From Minisyncoccota bacterium (GTDB lineage: Bacteria > Patescibacteriota > Minisyncoccia > Phycocordibacterales > GCA-2747955): a DNA stretch of 8,606 bases. Each line of letters begins with the position of its first letter. The first letter of the stretch is position 1. Below the pieces are notes generated by a model. The model was given only the letters and a program-made list of their open reading frames with translations, did not search any database and was not told the origin of the DNA. Both the position numbers and the translations under genes were made by a program. The stretch spans positions 1 through 8,606 of the forward strand of contig JAGLGQ010000011.1 of assembly GCA_023143935.1 (NCBI GenBank), read 5' to 3'. Shown here piece after piece: positions 6,227 to 8,606 of this stretch.

Positions 6227-6923
6227 TTGAACCAAATAAATTTAATAACGATTGGAAAATGGCAATAAAATTAATATACATATGTAAAGCGCCTAAAATA
6301 GTGTATCTTTTTTCTTCATCTTCGTTTCCTTTTACGGAAAAATAAATAGATTGATAAGCTTGATTATCGTACATGGTCAAACCAGAAAAAACAAGTAACA
6401 CGACTGCTGAAATTAAAGTATCAAAAATTGAATTTTGAAAAACAAATAAATTTAATAATGAAGCAAAAATAATAGCAAAAGTTGAAACCGAAAGAAAAGT
6501 CCCCCAACTAGCTAAAAATTTTTTAGTAGTAAATCCAAAATATGCTAAAGCTATAAATAAAGCAACTGCCCCAGCAAAAGTTGGAATAATGGAACTAATT
6601 TCATAAGCATAAAAAATTACAGAAAGAGTAATTCCTGTAAGCGATGCGTAAATTAAAAATAACCATAAGGCTAAAGATGGACTTAATTTTTTAATCAAAA
6701 ATTGAATTCCAAGCATAATAACCAATTCAATTCCGATTAGTCCATACATAAAAATTGGATTAGAAAAAATAAAAGAGAACATTCCTATCTCTACGACCAA
6801 ATATGCAAAAATACCAGACATTAAAACACCCACAGTCATCCATTTATAAATACCTATAAAAAAATCTGTTAAACCAGAATCGGTTAAAGTATCTCTTTGT
6901 GTTTTTTCATTAATTTCATTCAT
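6219..6923 (-). CDS. Bax inhibitor-1 / YccA (UPF0005, TMBIM) family membrane protein
   Basis: The family comprises small multi-pass proteins; the bacterial member BsYetJ is a pH-sensitive calcium leak channel and E. coli YccA modulates the FtsH protease. The 234-residue product fits the usual length. About seven hydrophobic helices are visible (roughly 28-47, 53-77, 83-104, 111-131, 136-160, 166-186, 209-230) after a polar N-terminus. The characteristic sixth-helix end GLTMYDNQ (181-188) retains Asp186, and the last helix, GALHMYINFIAIFQSLLNLFG, aligns with the family's GALxLYLDFINLFxxLLRxxG. There Asn218 stands where most members have the second Asp of the pH-sensing pair. It sits 2 bp after the stop of the small membrane-protein gene and overlaps the methyltransferase start, so the three are co-transcribed. 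No Shine-Dalgarno sequence precedes it. The family call is solid; the activity is unproven. Confidence 0.9.
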   Translation of the reverse strand: MNEINEKTQRDTLTDSGLTDFFIGIYKWMTVGVLMSGIFAYLVVEIGMFSFIFSNPIFMYGLIGIELVIMLGIQFLIKKLSPSLALWLFLIYASLTGITLSVIFYAYEISSIIPTFAGAVALFIALAYFGFTTKKFLASWGTFLSVSTFAIIFASLLNLFVFQNSIFDTLISAVVLLVFSGLTMYDNQAYQSIYFSVKGNEDEEKRYTILGALHMYINFIAIFQSLLNLFGSNE

Positions 6924-6925
6924 AA

Positions 6926-7123
6926 TTATTCTATAATTTTCATATTATTTATAATGCTCGCTTCCTGATAATTCAATCCCGTTTCTAAATGTACAACTTT
7001 ACCTTTTATAAAAAGTAATCCTAAAAAAGCTAACACAATAATACTAAAAAAGATAAGGATTTTTTTTAGAATATTTAATTTATTTTTTTTAAATTTGGTA
7101 TTTTTGATATTTTCATTTTCCAT
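6926..7123 (-). CDS. Small single-pass membrane protein, unknown function
   Basis: I do not recognise this 65-residue protein. It has a Lys/Asn-rich cytoplasmic N-terminus (1-20), one strongly hydrophobic helix (about 21-39, ILIFFSIIVLAFLGLLFI) and a short C-terminal tail (40-65, with HLETGLNYQEAS) predicted to lie outside. It is the first gene of an operon with the Bax inhibitor-1 homologue, 2 bp upstream of it, so it may be a partner or regulator of that membrane protein. The start at ATG 7123 is chosen because a -35/-10 promoter ends 10 nt before it; in-frame ATGs at 7135 and 7147 overlap or precede the -10 box and would not be transcribed intact. Confidence 0.72.
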   Translation of the reverse strand: MENENIKNTKFKKNKLNILKKILIFFSIIVLAFLGLLFIKGKVVHLETGLNYQEASIINNMKIIE

Positions 7124-7133
7124 AATATGATAC

Positions 7134-7162
7134 ATTATAACTAGCATTTTATTCTAAATCAA
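7134..7162 (-). promoter_or_regulatory. Promoter of the small-protein/BI-1/methyltransferase operon
   Basis: Minus strand: TTGATT (7162-7157), a 17-bp spacer, then TATAAT (7139-7134). This is the best full sigma-70-type promoter in the window. The predicted start lies about 7127-7126, leaving a leader of only 3-4 nt before the ATG at 7123, so the mRNA is nearly leaderless. Confidence 0.7.
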
Positions 7163-7173
7163 GTTAAAAAAAA

Positions 7174-7201
7174 TTGCTTTTGTTTTAATTTTTGATATAA
7201 T
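7174..7201 (+). promoter_or_regulatory. Promoter of tRNA-Gly
   Basis: TTGCTT (7174-7179), a 16-bp spacer and a perfect TATAAT (7196-7201). The predicted start near 7208 leaves a short 5' leader of about 14 nt to be removed by RNase P. It is divergent from the operon promoter to its left, with only 11 bp between the two -35 boxes. Confidence 0.65.
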
Positions 7202-7221
7202 TTTTTTGTTGATTTTTAAAA

Positions 7222-7292
7222 GCGGGATTAGTTAATTGGTATAATATCTGCCTTCCAAGCAGAGGTGAGCGGTTCGATTCCGCTATCCCGCA
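7222..7292 (+). tRNA. tRNA-Gly, anticodon UCC
   Basis: A complete 71-nt cloverleaf can be folded by hand. The acceptor stem GCGGGAT pairs perfectly with ATCCCGC (7285-7291), and the discriminator base is A7292. The D arm is GTTA/TAAT with loop ATTGGTA. The anticodon stem TCTGC/GCAGA encloses the loop CTTCCAA, so the anticodon is UCC (glycine, reads GGN). The variable region is GGTG, and the T stem AGCGG/CCGCT has loop TTCGATT. CCA is not encoded (CAA follows), so it must be added enzymatically. This is the standard glycine tRNA, not the UCA-anticodon Gly tRNA of UGA-recoding Gracilibacteria/SR1. Its 3' 17 bases belong to a large inverted repeat with the downstream DNA. Confidence 0.97.
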
Positions 7293-7361
7293 CAAAAATA
7301 AAAAAACAGGATTTTGCAAAGCAAAATCCTGTTTTTTTATTTTGTGCGGGATAGCGGAATC
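7276..7361. repeat. Large inverted repeat joining the tRNA-Gly 3' end and the terminator
   Basis: The left arm (7276-7317) and right arm (7321-7361) are reverse complements over about 41 bp around a 3-nt centre (7318-7320). The only difference is one A/T in a homopolymer (five A at 7294-7298 against four T at 7340-7343). The outer 18 bases of the left arm, GATTCCGCTATCCCGCAC, are the T-loop/T-stem 3' side, acceptor 3' strand and discriminator base of tRNA-Gly plus one base. The right arm therefore carries an inverted copy of the tRNA 3' end. Similarity stops abruptly at 7276 and 7361. The inner part acts as the terminator; the outer part is not needed for that. Confidence 0.93.
7300..7338. 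terminator. Bidirectional intrinsic terminator for tRNA-Gly and the phosphotransferase gene
   Basis: Perfect 11-bp stem CAGGATTTTGC (7307-7317) and GCAAAATCCTG (7321-7331) with an AAA loop. It is flanked by seven A residues on the left and seven T residues on the right, so each strand has a stable hairpin followed by a U7 tract. It stops the tRNA transcript on the plus strand and the converging phosphotransferase transcript on the minus strand. Confidence 0.9.
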
Positions 7362-7389
7362 TAATGTAAATTTTATTTTTTAAAACACA

Positions 7390-8606
7390 TTAATTATTCT
7401 TTATAATTTTAATATTTCCTTTATTTGCATCAACCTCTAAAAAATCATTGTCAAAAATAGTATTGGTTGCATTTATAGTTCCAATTATACAAGGGATTTT
7501 TAATTCCCTACTTATAATAGCTGCGTGACAAGTTATACCCCCCTCGTCTGTTATGATAGCAGAAGCTTTTTTTAATGCTGGAATCATTTCTGGTGTTGTC
7601 ATTGGAGTAACTAAAATATCTCCTTTTTGTACTTTTTTAAGTTCTGATAATTCAAAAATTACCTTTGCTTTTCCTTTTACAAATCCTTTACACGCGGTTT
7701 TACCAGTAATAATTTTACCTTGTTTTTTTGATGGATTAATAATTTGAATTTTTTGATCCAAACAATATTTTTTAATATTAAAAATAAGATTACCTTTGTG
7801 GTAAGCCCAACCTTTATTCCTTTTTCTTATTTCAACGTTTTTGGGAATATCGTTACCTAAAATTTCAGTTAATGAAATGTTTTGTGTATTTTTAATTTTT
7901 AATTTTTTTATAACAAGATTATTTAAATATGTTAATGAAGGATGAAGCACATCATCACTCTCATTTCTTATTTTAATACAAATTTTTCTAAGATTATTTG
8001 AAACTTTATAAAATTCTGTACTTCCAAGAACATTCGCAACAGCTACCATGGGCCAAATTTCATGATTTAATTTGATAATTTTTTTAAAATTTACAGAATT
8101 ATTTTTCATCAATTGTCTTATTTTTTGACAATGCTTATCAAATTCAACCTTTTCTTTTTTAAACCAATCAAAATTTTTTTCAATATAATCAATAACTGGC
8201 TGTAAATTCTGTTTTGGGTCTGAAAAATTATAATAAACCGCTACTGCTTTTTTCGGTGTATAAACGAATAGGGGGTCAAAAAAAATCAAATTTTTAAATT
8301 TCTCGGGCAATTTAATTATTTCACCAATATCCCAACATTCACAATCTATCAAACTTAAAGGTCTAGTCATTATTTTATAGTACGCCTGATTTGATTCAGC
8401 TTTTGAAATAGTTGTTATGGGTCTACTCTGCACAATATAAAATTTATCTTTTTCTTTTGCCCATTCTATATCACAAGGAAAACTATAATGATTTTCAATT
8501 TTTACAATAAGTTTAGATAATTTTACAATATCTTTTTTTGTTAAAACCTGCCCCCCTCCCTTTTTTCCTAACACCTTCCAATTATTTCCTCCCCCTTTCT
8601 TTTTAT
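7390..8606 (-). CDS. PEP-synthase-related phosphotransferase (dikinase), C-terminal part; RPH-like domain order
   Basis: Enzymes of this superfamily transfer the beta-phosphate of ATP to a swinging histidine and then to an acceptor. The 404 visible residues begin with the end of the ATP-grasp (PPDK_N) domain: DIEWA at 45-49 and QSRPIT at 59-64 are its closing motifs. A mostly helical middle region (about 70-290), starting MTRPLS, comes next. The phosphohistidine domain has GDILVTPMTTPEMIPAL and then GGITCHAAIISREL, with catalytic His360. The protein ends about 45 residues later, so the PEP/pyruvate-binding barrel that follows in true PEP synthase is absent. This order matches rifampin phosphotransferase (RPH), with a shorter middle domain; the acceptor is unknown. 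The frame is open to the right edge and the preceding residues (GGNNWK) fit the family, so the GTG at 8574 is not taken as the start. The 3' end is followed by the bidirectional terminator. Confidence 0.88.
   Translation of the reverse strand, partial: KKKGGGNNWKVLGKKGGGQVLTKKDIVKLSKLIVKIENHYSFPCDIEWAKEKDKFYIVQSRPITTISKAESNQAYYKIMTRPLSLIDCECWDIGEIIKLPEKFKNLIFFDPLFVYTPKKAVAVYYNFSDPKQNLQPVIDYIEKNFDWFKKEKVEFDKHCQKIRQLMKNNSVNFKKIIKLNHEIWPMVAVANVLGSTEFYKVSNNLRKICIKIRNESDDVLHPSLTYLNNLVIKKLKIKNTQNISLTEILGNDIPKNVEIRKRNKGWAYHKGNLIFNIKKYCLDQKIQIINPSKKQGKIITGKTACKGFVKGKAKVIFELSELKKVQKGDILVTPMTTPEMIPALKKASAIITDEGGITCHAAIISRELKIPCIIGTINATNTIFDNDFLEVDANKGNIKIIKNN

Noticed and set aside
6227..6235. TTG start for the methyltransferase
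   Set aside because: The ATG at 6226 is a stronger codon, overlaps the previous stop by 8 nt, and loses only three residues.
7222..7292. UGA recoding as in Gracilibacteria/SR1
   Set aside because: The anticodon is UCC, not UCA, and no in-frame UGA codons were seen in the genes read.
7276..7361. Integrative-element attachment site at tRNA-Gly
   Set aside because: Attachment repeats are direct and flank an element with an integrase. Here the copy is inverted, immediately adjacent, and no integrase or element is present.
8572..8574. GTG as the start of the dikinase gene, with the G-rich stretch upstream as a ribosome-binding site
   Set aside because: The frame stays open to the window edge, the upstream codons fit the family's ATP-grasp domain end, and no other gene here uses a Shine-Dalgarno sequence. 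The gene is treated as partial.
1..8606. Transposon, prophage or defence system
   Set aside because: No transposase, integrase, phage structural, restriction or toxin-antitoxin gene was found; the gene set is housekeeping and envelope.

Overview
The window is very AT-rich, with compact genes, short intergenic gaps and no recognisable Shine-Dalgarno sequence before any complete gene. This composition, the SMC head sequence (GHHIISQGEAD, EALGL), the style of the FtsW and PilB homologues and a phosphohistidine-domain enzyme resembling ones I associate with these bacteria all suggest a member of the Candidate Phyla Radiation (Patescibacteria), probably a Parcubacteria/Paceibacteria-type genome. 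This is judged from sequence character, not from a database search. The genetic code looks standard: no in-frame UGA was seen in the genes read through, and the single tRNA is an ordinary Gly(UCC).

Layout. 1-1028 (minus) is the N-terminal third of the chromosome-organising ATPase SMC, running off the left edge. It is divergent from a SEDS-family peptidoglycan polymerase (FtsW/RodA type) at 1117-2211 (plus). The convergent gap 2212-2326 holds a hairpin with a T-run and four tandem 11-bp repeats. Four transcription-linked blocks on the minus strand follow, listed here in transcription order from the right: a small single-pass membrane protein (7123-6926), a Bax inhibitor-1 family seven-helix membrane protein (6923-6219) and a SAM-dependent methyltransferase (6226-5507) form one tight operon; then a type IV pilus assembly ATPase PilB (5477-3792) with its own promoter; then a membrane-anchored extracytoplasmic protein of unknown function, probably a beta-propeller (3697-2327), with its own promoter. 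A tRNA-Gly lies at 7222-7292 (plus), followed by a bidirectional terminator. On the right, 7390-8606 (minus) is the C-terminal half of a PEP-synthase-related phosphotransferase that ends with the phosphohistidine domain and has no PEP/pyruvate-binding barrel, the architecture of rifampin phosphotransferase.

How the genes work together. SMC and FtsW are chromosome-segregation and cell-wall functions; PilB plus the anchored protein belong to the cell envelope and probably the type IV pilus. The rest are envelope or metabolic accessory genes without a shared pathway that I can prove.

Two signals stand out. First, at four genes (smc, ftsW, pilB and the anchored protein) an extended -10 box (TGnTATAAT or TGnTAAAAT) lies exactly 6-8 nt before the ATG, so the transcript should begin at or next to the start codon: these look like leaderless mRNAs. 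Second, the 3' end of the tRNA-Gly gene plus its terminator lies in an almost perfect inverted repeat with arms of about 41 bp and a 3-nt centre, so that an inverted copy of the tRNA 3' end sits in the 3' untranslated region of the opposing phosphotransferase gene.
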